Made by a program: the position numbers and the translations under genes
In this document: positions 12,801 to 24,915 of the stretch, piece by piece
How the letters are laid out: every line of letters starts with the position of its first letter
Numbering within the stretch: the first letter of the stretch is position 1
The notes under the pieces: model-generated
The model's input: only the letters and a program-made list of their open reading frames with translations
Databases searched by the model: none
Told to the model about the DNA's origin: nothing
From: Rotaria sordida
Lineage: Eukaryota; Rotifera; Eurotatoria; Philodinida; Philodinidae
Length of the DNA stretch: 64,000 bases
Direction of reading: 5' to 3'
Assembly: GCA_905250125.1 (NCBI GenBank)
Contig: CAJNOL010000468.1
Location: 62,001-126,000, forward strand

Positions 12801-15800
12801 ATGTTCTACTGTTAAAATATTTTAAATAATATCTCAATCATTCAATTTTCTTGTGAATTTTGCATATGATCTGAATGTATCTCCAAAGTTTCAGAATACT
12901 TCAAGACTGAAGTCTTCGCTGTTTTTTACTCGGTTAAAAAGAAGCTCTTGATAATCGGAGAAAAGAAAAGTAAATCATGAAAATATACTAATAACTATAC
13001 AAAATTATGCATTGTACTTAAATATAGAGATGTGAAGTAAAGCATGAGTTCAAAAATTTACATACCGCCGAATCTGAGTGTGTATGTAGATTAATACTCT
13101 ATCAGATTCTTCTCCAGAAGACGCAAATTTGTTATACTTTATTTTTATGCCGTATGTGTAATTTTAATTTGTGCATCTTCAATTTATATTTGAAAAAAAT
13201 TTGAATGTTATAAAACACCACAGTCAATATTCTCAAAATAAAGAGCAAACTAATATTCATAAACTATCTATGTGGTGTATTTCATCCGGAAAATTCAAAA
13301 ATGAGACATATCCACTGCCATTCATTTGACTTTGATTCTTTATAAGGATTATTTTTTTTGAATAAATTCTTTTAGCATAGACATATATAAAAATATTGTT
13401 TCTTTCAGCAGCTGACTATTCCATTGAAAGCTAATCTTTTTTACTGATAACTTCTTTAAACAAAGATCTCTAGTGTTGATTTTTTCAAAGTATTTAGAGT
13501 AACTTAGCATACATGTAACATATAAAAATTTGTTCGCGAAAAGTTTATTATTACAAGATACATGTGTTTTAATTTTGCGAAGTCACATCTCTTAGGAATA
13601 ATTTGATATCAATAGAAATCATTGTTGATCCTTATTTTCTGTATAGACTCAACAGTCGTATTGGTAATTCATCAATGCAAGTAATTCAAGAAGAAAATCA
13701 AATTGATGATGAAGATCAAGAACAATTACAGCAAGGTAAAAATAAGATAATTTATTTATATTATTTGTTTTATACAAAAACAAATTCTTTCTTCATTTCA
13801 TACAGATATTATTCGAGTTAAGAATGATGATTTTAAATTACCACCTCTTACTGAAACATCGGGAGGTAGAATTTCTTGAATGTACACATATTGATTTTCT
13901 TTTTTGAATATCACCTATTAAATAACATCAATAGAAAATAGTAAACTATATTCTATTTAGCATTTAGTTTCCGGAAAAAAAGAAATTAGTCTACTATAGA
14001 ACGGAAATAAGAAGAAAGAAAACGCCGAGTTCTGTGCTTCGTTTATTCTTTTCTAATTTCTTTTACTCATTGTAATATTACTCCTTTTTGATTGCACATA
14101 TGTTTGATGTCAAAAAGAAATCTGTTCGTTGTCAATCGTCTATAGGACGATTTGATTATTCAAATCAAACAATTTTATTTCATTCTTACATAGAACCAAT
14201 GAATTCTACAACAACATCATTATCATCAAATGTAATAAAAACAACTGGTACAGGAACTTCAATAGATGGTATTGTTCCAATTGCATCACTTTTTTCTTCA
14301 ACGGATTTTGTTCAACCATCTACAACAATTAAAAAAACTCCACCACCACCACCACCTTATACTCCAATGAAACGATTAGTATCAGTTCATCAAACTGAAC
14401 AAGAAAATGAACAAACATCAATGTAAGATTGAGATTTTTTATTTCAATTTTTGAAGATTAAAAAAGAACGGAGCTTGTTAGCGCAACCTCAGTGAGGACT
14501 GAAATGTGAAACTTACATATTCCGTATAGCTTATAAAGCTTAGAACGAATGTAATGGAACAACCAAAGGTTTATTTTGCTTATTAATCAACGTTACTGAC
14601 AAAATATCAAAATTATTTTCGATATGATTAAATTGATATGGGTTCTTCTGTATATAAAACTAAATAGAACATTGATTAGTGAACCGATGAAATATTATAA
14701 AAATATCAGTATTTTTATAGGGCAAAGCCATAGAAGTAAATGACTTTTAAGACATTGAATATTTCAAGAGGGAATACATTACAATTTAGATTTGCAAGAG
14801 TACTTCGCCTAAAAATTGAAGACCTCGGTAAAAACATCTTTCAAACTTGAACTCTCTCCTATTTCTTCCTTGTTGCAAATCAATTAAGGATTCAACTTAG
14901 TTCTAATTATGAATCCAATAAAAGCTTGATCAGCGTTCTCTAGTTGAGGATGTTCTCTTGTAAGAAATCTTAAATAAGAACGTACAACATTGATACATAG
15001 CACAATCATTCTACAATGATTGAATAGATATAGAGTGAAAACATAGGCTTCAAGTTTTTTGTAAAATATATTCATACTAAAAAATGGATTTGAACAAATT
15101 CCGAACTCATATATATATAAATGCTGATCTCATTACAGTTATTAGTTTTTTTTTTACCTATGACTTTTATACTTTCCTTTCTGTCAGAATACAGAACATG
15201 ATTCTAAATTTTAATTACTTCTGTAACAAAAGAAAAAAAAATTGTCAATAATGATTTTCTTTTATAACACAATATTCGACATTGTATTTCTTTATAAGTA
15301 ATTAATTTACAAAAAAAAAAACTATTTTTGTTTTTTTGAATCTAATTTAGAAATCCTCCTGTTATACGATCAACAAATGAAAGTATTTCTTCGTTGGGTT
15401 TTACACGTTCAGGAACAGATCGTATAAGTGCACGTGATCGTATATCGTCATCATTAAATGTTTATCCTCAACAATATCAACATATATTAACTAAACCTTT
15501 AACATCATGTGATCAACATGATATGAATCAAGAACTTTGTTCTGTATGTCATCAACGTGCTAAACGAAATATACCAGTTTATTTACATGAAGAAAAACGT
15601 ATGCGTGAAGCTGAAGAAGATAAATTACTTGAAGAATATCAACATAATCGAGATATTGAAAAACAAAAACAACATGAAGTAAATCAATAAGAAAATTTTG
15701 TTGTTTTTTTTTTCAAAGTTTTCTTTATTTATTAGGCAGCTATGAAAGCAGCTCGAGAAGAAAAACAAAAAATAGCTGCTGTATGTAATAAAAAAAAATA

Positions 15801-17490
15801 TATTTGTATAGAAAAAATAAATCGATTCTTTATATTTATTTTTTTTTTTGATAGTTCAATTTAGGTATTGCACAAGCAACACGAGCTAAAAAATTAGAAC
15901 GACCACAAACAACTGATATACCAGTTAAGATTTCTTATATTAAATTCAAAAAATTTTTTTTAATTTTTTCATATTTTAGCGTTCAATTATATTTCGAAAA
16001 CGTGCTAAAACACCTCCTGGTTATATTCGACAAAAAGATTTTGCTAAACAATTAGACACTCAAATTAAATTAAAACAAGATGAACAACATTCAGAAAAAC
16101 GAGATAAAGATTTTATTGAACGTTTAGAACAAATACAATTAGCTGAATCGTATATTGAAAATACTTTTTTTTTTTTTTACTTTTCAATGAGCATTTTTTT
16201 TTTACTTCAGATTGGCACAAGAACGAGATAATTATTTCAAAAATAAACGTCGTCATCAAGAAGAATTAAAAAATGCTTTAGACAATCAAGTAATTCAATT
16301 CTGTCGGATAAAATGATCACATTGCATCTAAAAAAAACCACTTATATCGTTCTGTAGAACAACACATGGTGCATTGAGCACCACATATCAGTTAAGGAAT
16401 ATTATAATGATTGTGAGTTATTTGACTGAATATTATGACTCAGCATGTCTTATAACCAATCTATATAAAGATTTGTTTAAAGTTACTTCAATAGAGTTTT
16501 GTTTGATCCTTAATCGTATATGTCTAATGATTCTCAGAATAGCTTTCTTCGTAAGCCAATACCTTAATATTTTAACTAGCTTCTATAATTTTTCGCTTTC
16601 GTACAGCTCGAGAAGGGTACGGGAACTGACTATTACAAAGATTAATTTTTATTTTAGTGCTGTCTTATGAAAATTAAAAATATTTGTTTTCCTTTTTCGA
16701 AAGATCTATGTATATAAAATCTATAAAAAAAATAAAAAGTTACAGAAGTTAGTAAAAATTCTAAGATTTTGGGTTACGAAGAAAACTATTCTGAGAATTA
16801 TTAGATATAGGCCAGGTACGAATTGCTCTACAAAACGATATAAGCGACTTTTCAAATGCAGAATGATTATCTCATCTGACAGGATCTTTTTCTATTTTTT
16901 TAATTTTTGATTCTATAAATAAAAATTAGATTCGTAATAAACCTGCTGAATTACCTACATGTGAATCCGAAACACCTTATTTTGGTTTGCATGATGTGTC
17001 ACCTGAACAATTACAAGAACGTCGTCTTCATGCAATAGAAATTGTTCGTCAACAAAAAGATCTTATTGAACAACGACAACGACAACAATTACTTAAACAA
17101 ATACGAGATCAAGAATATGAATTAAAAATATTAAATACTATAAAGAAAGAGTATATATTCAATTGAATCATAAACAATAAAGAATAATTTCTATTTGTTT
17201 TGTTTTTTTTTTCGTTTGTTAGTCTTTTATCGGACAATCATGAACGAAATCGTCGTGATTTAACAATACGTAAAGATCTTGAAACAAATTGGATAGAAGC
17301 TACAAATGAAAAACATAAACATGATCAAGATGAAAAAATGTTTTTAAAAGCTCCACAAGGTGTTCTTATACATGAACAATGTGATCAATATAAACGATGT
17401 GTTCAATGTCAACGTAATTTAAATAATCAGGGTAAAAGTAATTTTTGGAAAGATACACGATATATACCTGGAACGCATATCATGGTTTAA
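9816..17490 (+). CDS. CCDC81: CCDC81 (HU domains plus coiled coil, centrosome/cilium protein)
   Basis: Fourteen exons: 9816-9906, 11351-11412, 11477-11896, 11961-12040, 13647-13735, 13806-13865, 14194-14422, 15351-15678, 15736-15780, 15855-15923, 15980-16149, 16211-16289, 16930-17150, 17223-17490; 736 aa, open throughout with consistent phase. Residues about 25-190 fit the CCDC81 N-terminal HU-type domains (IWDAVSAFIE, then GIIIPGFGTFSFIHKR, LDVGNNKF-like block, LSEKVAQTHSLKY). A low-complexity Ser/Thr/Pro region follows, then the diagnostic CHQRAKRNIPVYLHEEKRMR, FNLGIAQATR, and a long charged coiled coil. A final Cys pair sits in CVQCQRN. Human CCDC81 is centrosomal; by homology this is a ciliary/centrosomal protein. 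Introns 1 (1.44 kb), 4 (1.6 kb), 7 (0.93 kb) and 12 (0.64 kb) are far longer than the 50-90 bp of the others. At least intron 12 holds a foldback element. Confidence 0.93.
16301..16883. repeat. Foldback MITE in CCDC81 intron 12
   Basis: The ends are inverted: left CTGTCGGATAAAATGATCA, right (reverse complement) CTGTCAGATGAGATAATCA. Further blocks match inward: ACTTATATCGTTCTGTAGAA against GCTTATATCGTTTTGTAGAG, and TCTCAGAATAGCTTTCTTCG against TCTCAGAATAGTTTTCTTCG. The left arm carries roughly 130 bp of extra sequence. No coding capacity. Family not recognised and no clear target duplication. It accounts for nearly all of the unusually long intron. Confidence 0.75.
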
Positions 17491-17531
17491 AGATTAATTG
17501 ATACATGCACATGCATTACCCGGTTATCATC

Positions 17532-17537
17532 AATAAA
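17532..17537 (+). terminator. Poly(A) signal of CCDC81
   Basis: AATAAA lies 42 bp past the CCDC81 stop and is followed by an A-run and T-rich sequence, the usual layout of an animal cleavage/polyadenylation site. Confidence 0.5.
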
Positions 17538-18147
17538 AAAAAAAACACAACAAACATTCATATTTCAAATCTGAATAACATATTTTTATGTATTTTTTTT
17601 TTGTTTGCCTTATTCTGATAAATAAAATACACGATGAACTCAAGAGAATGACTACTTCACAGGAAGTAGTTTAGTAAACATGAATCATTTCGGTTAAATA
17701 TGGATGGATTGCAACTTTTTAGTATGATTGAAATTTTGGTCGGTATTTTGCTAATCACTTCTGTTCTTCTCGACCGAATTGAGTTTCCACTGTCACATCA
17801 AATTTCAATTCATACTGTCGCTGAGTTATGAGCCGTATACTGTGAAAGGATGGATGTGGGTGTGACTGGGAACATTATCTTCATTAACCCATATCCTTTT
17901 TGAAATGTTTTAAATCTTTTCAATGCCGGGTTAACTCGGAAAACTATATATATATAAAAAAAGTAAACTATTACATATAGAAGTAAAGATTTATTTTATC
18001 AAGCAGGATGTCGGTAAGAGAGTCTATAATCATACTCATACCCTTGAAAATCTGTTACTGTATACACGTTTTCTAATTACGAAACAATAAAAGTAATTCT
18101 CTTTATTAAAATAAAATTGTGCAATATCAAAATTACAAAAGATAATT
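17538..18147. other. Spacer between CCDC81 and an orphan gene
   Basis: No gene supported. It carries the first telomere-like G-rich motif of the window (17852-17896). To the right of this point the repeat content rises and conserved multi-exon genes become rare. Confidence 0.6.
17852..17896. repeat. Telomere-like hairpin 1
   Basis: Left arm GGATGTGGGTGTGACTGGG, short spacer containing TTATCTTC, then C-rich arm AACCCATATCC. It is the leftmost member of a set with a TGTGGG-like arm followed by a CCCACA-like arm. Confidence 0.5.
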
Positions 18148-18726
18148 TTATTCATTTCCAATTAGAAAAATTTCACATGTGTCATTGTTATCGTCCATAA
18201 TTTTCATTGCTATAGGTTCACTAATAAGTATAATATCATCACATAGTCGATTTAAATAATTATACATTTGTTTTCCATTAGATACAGCTGACCAGGCACA
18301 CATAGCTGCTGTCACAACTACGCCGACAACAATCAGAGAAATAGATAAGCCACGAACAGTATTTATGACTCCCACGCTAGCGCCTCTAAGAATATCATCA
18401 GAAAGGGAAATAATAGTGATACCACCAGCTGCTGCAGGTCTAAGGAAAACTGCTGTTCCAGCATTGACGTTCGATGCAATTGCAGGAGCTCGTAATTTAA
18501 ATGTACTTTTGAATGCTGATGTTTTCAAACTATCTTTATCAATTTCAATATCAAAGTTCTCGAGGTATTCTTTCAGTTCATCTTTCTTACCAGTCCACCA
18601 AACCATGAAACGTGAACGATTATTAACGCCAAATACTTGACGAATTTCTTCACGTCCTAAATATCTTGGTATTAAATCACCAAATGGTACAACAGCAGCT
18701 ACTCCAGCATATATTTTATATTTCAT
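18148..18726 (-). CDS. Orphan membrane protein, intronless
   Basis: A 192-aa frame from the ATG at 18726 (MKYKIYAGVAAVVPFGDLIP). The frame stays open a little further upstream but without another ATG. It is mostly polar and Gly/Ala-rich in the first 125 residues, with FMVWWTGKKDELKEYLENF as a striking block. One hydrophobic segment (ISLIVVGVVVTAAMCAW, about 128-145) precedes a 45-residue tail with two Cys. No signal peptide and no family I recognise. Codon use is not low-complexity, and a real protein is more likely than chance at this length. A C-rich telomere-like motif lies just upstream, so the 5' end may be truncated or may continue in an exon I cannot define. Confidence 0.6.
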   Translation of the reverse strand: MKYKIYAGVAAVVPFGDLIPRYLGREEIRQVFGVNNRSRFMVWWTGKKDELKEYLENFDIEIDKDSLKTSAFKSTFKLRAPAIASNVNAGTAVFLRPAAAGGITIISLSDDILRGASVGVINTVRGLSISLIVVGVVVTAAMCAWSAVSNGKQMYNYLNRLCDDIILISEPIAMKIMDDNNDTCEIFLIGNE

Positions 18727-18757
18727 AGTCAAACCAAAAACAGTACTCACATTGACG

Positions 18758-18782
18758 ACCACACCTGATTATCACACCCACC
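18758..18782. repeat. C-rich telomere-like motif
   Basis: ACACCTGATTATCACACCCACC, a single C-rich arm immediately upstream of the orphan gene; no G-rich partner on its left side. Confidence 0.4.
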
Positions 18783-18825
18783 TTATTGCAGTTCGAGAGA
18801 GTTAACTAAAAGATGATGCTAAAGT

Positions 18826-18930
18826 GGATCCCAAGATCGATAGAAGAAAACAATATTCTTCTGACTGGTAACAATAACTGCAGTGTGTTTCAAATTCGAA
18901 TTTTACAGGGATTGTCATAACAGCTTTTTC
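18826..18930. repeat. Dispersed repeat, copy 1 (mate at 60365-60470)
   Basis: About 105 bp matches 60365-60470 in the same orientation, for example AAAACAATATTCT, GGTAACAATA/AGTAACAATA and TAACAGCTTTTT. The reverse strand reads open here as KAVMTIPVKFEFETHCSYCY, so the repeat may be a broken piece of a multi-copy gene. Confidence 0.6.
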
Positions 18931-19038
18931 TTCTTAGTTGTCTACAATTTATAGAGTTTGGCAGACACCATTCTTATTATGTACGTGTTGAGCTTTTTTC
19001 AAATTTAAACAAACCATCTAGTTGTCGCTATAATATGA

Positions 19039-19113
19039 AGGATATGACTGTGGATGTTGGTGATGCCAGCGAAGATGTGTATGTGCTATTCAACCCTACA
19101 CTCATACCTATTC
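19039..19113. repeat. Telomere-like hairpin 2
   Basis: G-rich arm ACTGTGGATGTTGGTGATG, spacer with GCGAAGATGTG, then C-rich arm AACCCTACACTCATACC. It lies directly beside the 3' edge of a broken Kv-channel fragment. Confidence 0.5.
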
Positions 19114-19149
19114 AAAATAAAGCCAAATATAATGATATTAAAATGAATA

Positions 19150-19460
19150 TGTTTAATCATGGGCACGTTTTCTAATTTATCTATTTCTGAAATTGCTTGT
19201 CGATCTAAATCAAAAAATGAAATCTTTTCTAAAACTGTATCTAATAGAACATAACTAGGTCGACGAAGACATTCATTTGATGGAAAATAGTAAAGTATTG
19301 CTTCAAAGTAAGCTCGATGACGATCATAAAAATCTGCATTTTCTCATTCATTACAATAAAACATTCATTTTTGTTTATTATCCAATAATGTATTTGGACA
19401 ATTTTCAAGAGTAAATAAATATATTTGGTATTACTTCTCACTAACATTTATTGTATTCTA
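19150..19460 (-). pseudogene. Voltage-gated K+ channel T1 domain, fragment
   Basis: On the minus strand one frame reads through a Kv tetramerisation (T1/BTB) domain: NVSEK, then TLENCPNTLLDNKQK, FYDRHRAYFEAILYYF, LRRPSYVLLDTVLEKISFFD and LDRQAISEIDKLENV. The order and spacing match Shaker-type channels, where the domain assembles the tetramer in the cytosol. The frame has three in-frame stops, all before the FYDRHRA block. The six-transmembrane channel body that should follow is absent. The fragment stops near a C-rich telomere-like motif. Confidence 0.82.
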
Positions 19461-21741
19461 TGATACTATTGATCACAGATGTTTCTTTTTTCTATTGATA
19501 ATGAATTGTGATTATTTCTATAAACTTCAATCAAACTATCGTCTACAGAGATTAAGACTTTAGTGAAAAAAATAATAATTAAAATAAATTCAATGTGAAG
19601 GTGTGGGTGTGGGTGTAGAGTTTCTCTATTCCATCACACCCACATTCACATCCTACAACTTATCGATAGATCAATGTATTTTGAGTAAATCGAAATGAAT
19701 ATGTTGAAAACAGGCTTTTTCTTTCTGTGCGAATTACATAGAAAAAGAAAGACAAATGATATTATAATACACCCTAGAAGAAAAAGAAAAAGAATCAACC
19801 CTTCTCTTATAAAAACATTTTTCATAAATGAAACCTTAGTAAAACTTCGGAATCCAATTGGCTTCGTATAAAAACATTACAAGTTTACGTAAGCAAAATG
19901 ATTTCGCATTAGACTAATCTTTTTCCTCGTCTCATCTATCCACCAATCAAAAACTCGACTGTTCTGATTTAGTTCTTCTGAGAATCAATTAACATTTGCT
20001 ATACAATCGATTTTGAAAATTACGTCACTGTATTCAGACTTCATATTTCCCTATACGATATCTATTACTGGATTAACAGAAAACAGGACACTTGTACAAC
20101 AATTATATCTTCTTCTTCACTGAATCCTTGAGTGGTTTGAAATTTGCCGAAAGAAATATAGAATTTTCGATGAATCATTATTAAAAGCAATTCAATAGAC
20201 ATAAACCTTAAGTAGCTTTACCTAAAGATTAATGTTAATTAAAACACGGACGGTAGGCATCACTTGATTCGTTTATATAAGCGAGTATCGTATCACTGAA
20301 CCGTTAATTTCTTCCTCTCATGCTTGGCTTTTGTTCAAATATATTCAAATCACATAAAACTATTAGGACACATGCTGGGACTGTGATGAAATGGCTACTC
20401 GAAAATTTTCAGTCCGATACCACGATGTTTTCGGTAGATATGCATAAAATAAGGGTCAAAATATCTCATTTGATCTCTCAAAACTCTGTCTGAACCTTCA
20501 TTCAATATTTTCAATCTTTTGTTTGAAAGGATATGTAAAAGTGCAATACCTGTTGAATTCTTTTCTTTTTACTTCTTACTGTTTTTTTTGAGAAGGATAA
20601 AGATCACAAAACGATATCTCAAAAAAGGGTTAAAAAGTTCTAGATTTGTAAAGTATCGAAACGTTATCCTTTTCCTCTTCAAAAAAGGTGTGAGTTTAAC
20701 AAAAAAAAAGGGCTTCAACAAGCGCTGTTACTGTTACATGCTTTTTCAATCAAAAAAAACCTGAGCATATTTTAGGACGGGTAGCGTTAACGTTGAATTT
20801 AAATAGTTTCTGATAATGCACAACTTACTTAAAGTTAATAGCATAATTAGTTCGTGAGAGAGCAATACTGTTCTATTCAATTTTTCTCTGTCAAAGAGGC
20901 CTATTTGATGAAAATAATGGTTTTTTTTAAATAAAACTTGACTAGCAGGTTTCGAGTTATACTGTCAGTCAACTTTTCTAAAGCAAAGTTATTTTCGCAG
21001 ACTAGATCTTTTCTATGGCAAGAAAAATTTATTGGAATAGTATTGTCCTTAATAATAACACTTTTTCAATGAATTTTTAGTAAATTATATTTTACGAGAA
21101 AAAAAACTTAAATTTAATATTAACGTTTTCTCAGCGTCAAGCAGATATTGAGCATGCCGAGAGAAGTAGTGATGATACGCGAAGTATGGTAATTAACTTT
21201 AAATAGTAATACATTCGAAAGATATTGAAAAAGAAGTTATATAACAAATTAAAAGTTGTTACAAGTCTTGAGCTTTTAATTCATTATTGTGACGAATTAA
21301 GATATAATGTTATAATATTTGTCAATTGACACTCGATGTCGATCAGAAAGAATACAAACTTGATCTAAATTTGATTAATATATTTATTGACAAGATCGTC
21401 AAAATTTATTTCGAATGAAGAAAAGGACGTGCATTTAGCAAGCGTTCATCAGAACAAAAATCACTGTGCATATAAAAAAAAAAGATCTCTAATTTTGATG
21501 TTTTCCACTATGACGAAGAGTGACGTATTACAAACAAAGTGTACTAAGACTTGAGTTAGTAGAAAGCATTTTTCAAATGGATAAGAAACTTTGACATACC
21601 ATTCTAAAAATGTACAGAGCTTTTAATTGTGATTAGATGCTATTAGAAAAGCTAAAAGTATAAAGCATGCATAAAACAAAATAAATAAATCTTAGAAATT
21701 GGTCATTTTGTCTGTGAAAATTGTGAAATAATAATCAGCGA
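19461..21741. other. Spacer, no gene seen
   Basis: Apart from the hairpin at 19595-19656 I see no supported feature. Open frames are short and A/T-run driven. Confidence 0.5.
19595..19656. repeat. Telomere-like hairpin 3
   Basis: G-rich arm GTGTGGGTGTGGGTGTAGAG with two perfect TGTGGG units, a 13-nt T-rich spacer, then ATCACACCCACATTCACATC. It is one of the cleanest members of the set. Confidence 0.65.
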
Positions 21742-22599
21742 TTAAAATGGTGTTTTGATCAATTTAATAACAACATCTTCATCTCGATCTTGTTGTAAGA
21801 AATCTTTAAGTTTATAATTAATATAACCATTTCTACGTGTATTTGCTAAGACTTCAATTAATTTATCGACTCGATCAGCTCCATAGATCTAGAAAGAGAA
21901 ATAAATATATCTGTTAATATCGAGGCGTATATATAATTTGTATTTTGACATATTATTACATGAGAAAGTGCTACATCATACGATGGTTTAGAGTGAAATT
22001 GACACTTCTAATTTGGTGTAGGACAGCTCCAGTTCAGCTCGATTAGTTAATGACTAAGGCTATCAATAATGATATTTATTGAATTACTTCATATATATCT
22101 TCAGAATGTGTTTATTTCACATTCGATGTCTGCTTATCTAGGAGAAAGAAATATATCGACACAACCTACTCCTGACATCTCATAGCTTGTTAACAATTCG
22201 TCCACCATTGAAAATATAAATAGATCTGTTCTGTTCTCTTAGCTATTAATCTTTATACTTACCGGTATTAATTCACCAAATGTAATTTCCATTGAAAAAT
22301 CACCTTGTCGTCCATTTTCTTTAATCAATCGATAAATATGTTGAAATTCCTGCAGTATTTGATATTCAATATCTGGTTGACTAGAAATTTAAAAAAAGAA
22401 TACAACTTGATTATTGCCAAAGTTGGCAAAAGTCAATTTATGACATTTACTTATGCGGAGAATTTGCTGGTAGTGGTGGTGGTGCTATTGGTGTTGGCTT
22501 TTTTTGATGTACTTTTTCTTGAAATTCAAGAAGACATTCATCTAAGCTAGTTGTTGGTCTGTCAGGTTTTTTATGCATGTCTTTGTTAAAAGAAGCCAT
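21742..22599 (-). CDS. Costars-domain protein (ABRA/ABRACL-like)
   Basis: Exons 22599-22451, 22380-22263 and 21888-21742, GT-AG with matching phases; 137 aa. Residues 1-50 are polar with a Pro run (APPPLPANSP). Residues about 58-135 form a Costars domain: EFQHIYRLIKENGR, then EITFGELIP, IYGADRVDKLIEVLANTRRN, GYINY and DRDEDVVIKLI. In ABRA/STARS this winged-helix-like domain binds actin and promotes Rho/SRF signalling. ABRACL and Dictyostelium costars are short stand-alone versions that affect actin dynamics and migration. This protein is intermediate, a Costars domain with a 50-residue extension, and lacks the long ABRA N-terminus. The second intron is 374 bp, long for this genome. A role in the actin cytoskeleton is inferred from the family. 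Confidence 0.88.
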
Positions 22600-24584
22600 A
22601 TTATTGTAGTAGGTAATACAATAAACTTTTATCTTGTGTCACGTTAGTTATAGATAATATGAATGGTATGGAAAGATAAAGAGAATGAAAATATCTACGT
22701 AGAGATGTACAGTTGTTTTTGTTGTTCTTACTTAAAGAGATATTTATGACTTATGATAGAAAGAAAAAAGGAAAAATATTGGCGACTAGTTTTTTCTTTC
22801 CTTTTTCTAGATGCATATAATCATAATAAGTTGCCATCTCTTTCTGTTCTATTCTTGGATAACTAAGGAAGTAGATAGCATTCGTTTAGATGTGGAAGAA
22901 CTATAACAAAAATATTTTCTATTCATATAAAATATATTTTGAATTGAAAACACGTCTGAATCTGATTGAAACGCGAAGATGAACACGTCTGTACATATTT
23001 CAAATGAAATTTAAGAAATCTAGAGAGAGGGGGTGGTCTCTCTGTCTATAGAATATCTTTTTTTGACTATTTTGTAGGGCATAAGTAGAAAATGAATACC
23101 TACATCCTCGACAGTTTACTCTTAAGAATAAGTTACATTTTTCATTCGTTAATAATGTCTTACGTAATTACATCATGTATTTTCGCTTTGACAAAGCAAT
23201 CTTCTAAACTTCTATGAATAGAAAGATATGGCTGGATCCATGACTGTGACAGAATGGAAGAAAATTTTATGTATCTTTTTTAAAAAGGGTTTTACATGAG
23301 CTAGGGTGTGGCTTTCGTCTTCTGTTCGCTCACATTCATGACATCAAAGTCGAACTTATATTCATATGACTGCTCTTATGTTATTGGCTTCCATGTATGT
23401 TAATCTTTTATTGAACTTGAAGAAACGAACAGGTTTTTTCCTAGTATATAAATACATAAAGAAATTTGTTTATAAGTATATTAGAATTATAGAACTCAAG
23501 TTTTAGAAATTTTTCTCTTTTATAAACGGAGAATGTTTGCATTGGAATCAGATATGACCGAAACATCCAAACAAATCGTCAATATAGTGAATATGCTTCT
23601 CAAAGAAGTAAATGACACTTATCGATCTTCTCTGTCCTTCTTTCGTGGTATAACATTTCGAGATTTTGATTACTTGAAATTGGTTTTATGCACAATATCT
23701 GAAATCCGCATGAAAAAAAAATACATCTAAAGCTTTATTTATCGTGATAAACTACTTCCTATCATGATTTTATTCCTAGAAGGCGAGAGGCAAAAAATTA
23801 AAATTATGAAATACTGAAGAGATGTGCTTGAAATTCCTATAGGAAATATTTTAAGATAAAATAAAGAATATTAGGAATATTGTTTTTTTTTCATTTCGAT
23901 CCCGAATACTGTGATTATTTTGTAAAAATTCAATTTAAAGGTATCAATACTTTCAAATACTATTCATTTTCTAATCTTTTTAATAAGCATGATACTTGAC
24001 ATCCACACCCGTATGAGAAACAATTTAGTTGTCAATCAAAAGATCTGCCTCATAGCTAACGAGTGATTCAAGAAGAATGACGATATCGTTATTTTCTTAA
24101 TATTTTTATTCACTTCTATAGTTTTGTACTAAATAATTTTTCCAGAAGATTCAGTGTTTGACTCTGTACAAAAATATGTGTAGTTGAATTTTACTGCGGA
24201 AATTATTTTTCATTTTATTTTCTACAAGGACAACGCTACTAAAAATTTTGATGCAGCATCGAACATTCAAAATATTCCTATGCATTTGATATGATTGGGT
24301 TTACTATGTGAAGTCAGTCAATGTGAGGTATCATTAGTTTCGAATTCAACTAGACTTGCAAACTGTGACTTAGTAGAGATTAAACCAATCACAGATTAGT
24401 TCTGAAAATATCATCATTAGTTCAGTAATGTGAATTCCTTCGATCAAATGTGCAAGTAAAATGAAAAAACGTATCTTTTTATGAAAATTTGAAATTTCTA
24501 AAATATTATATGTTCTTTATTCTAATTGATTTTCTTTTGAAAATTTTCAGGATGTGGATGTTGGTATAGGTGTAGAGAAGACTA
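22600..24584. other. Spacer with telomere-like motifs
   Basis: No gene supported. A 65-residue frame at 23533-23730 (+) has a plausible TATA-like sequence upstream but no recognisable domain and no clear donor, so it is left uncalled. Telomere-like motifs lie at 23300-23342, 24001-24012 and 24548-24588. Confidence 0.5.
23300..23342. repeat. Telomere-like hairpin 4 (weak)
   Basis: GAGCTAGGGTGTGGC, spacer TTTCGTCTTCTGTTC, then GCTCACATTCATGAC. The spacer carries GTCTTC, the reverse complement of the GAAGAC word in other members. Confidence 0.4.
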
Positions 24585-24588
24585 CCCA
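24548..24588. repeat. Telomere-like motif abutting a MITE
   Basis: GGATGTGGATGTTGG and TAGGTGTAGAGAAGACTA run straight into the terminal inverted repeat of the element at 24585. The G-rich arm is present and the expected C-rich arm is replaced by the element's CCCAAG end. Confidence 0.4.
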
Positions 24589-24915
24589 AGCAGACAAAAT
24601 TTTGAAAAAACGCGTTTAAAAGCATAGAAATTGGCCTAAAATCAGGCAAAAAGCGGACATTTTTGTGCGTTTAAGCACGTTTACATGCATACAAAAAAAG
24701 ATAAAAAGTGGTCGTTTTTTCATACTCGAGATGCGCGATCATGATTACAGTCATGTTTCTTGAACTGAAAAAACACAACAGCTTTTTTCTCTTTTTTATG
24801 TGCGTGTAAACGCGTTTAACCGCTTAAAAAAGGGCGAAAAATGGGCGTTTTTGCTGATTTTAGGTCAGTTTCTGTGCGTTTAAACGCGTTTTTTTCAAAA
24901 GTATGCCTGCTTGGG
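24585..24915. mobile_element. MITE with about 80-bp inverted repeats, ACGCGTTT family
   Basis: The left end CCCAAGCAGACAAAATTTTG and the reverse complement of the right end, CCCAAGCAGGCATACTTTTG, begin inverted repeats of about 80 bp. Both continue with AAACGCGTTTAAA and CCTAAAATCAG. The middle carries more GCGTTTAA/AAACGCG words. No coding capacity. The flanks (CTA on the left, TTA on the right) do not give a clean duplication. The end structure CCCA.G, about 25 bp, then ACGCGT resembles the element at 39867-42334. Confidence 0.85.
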
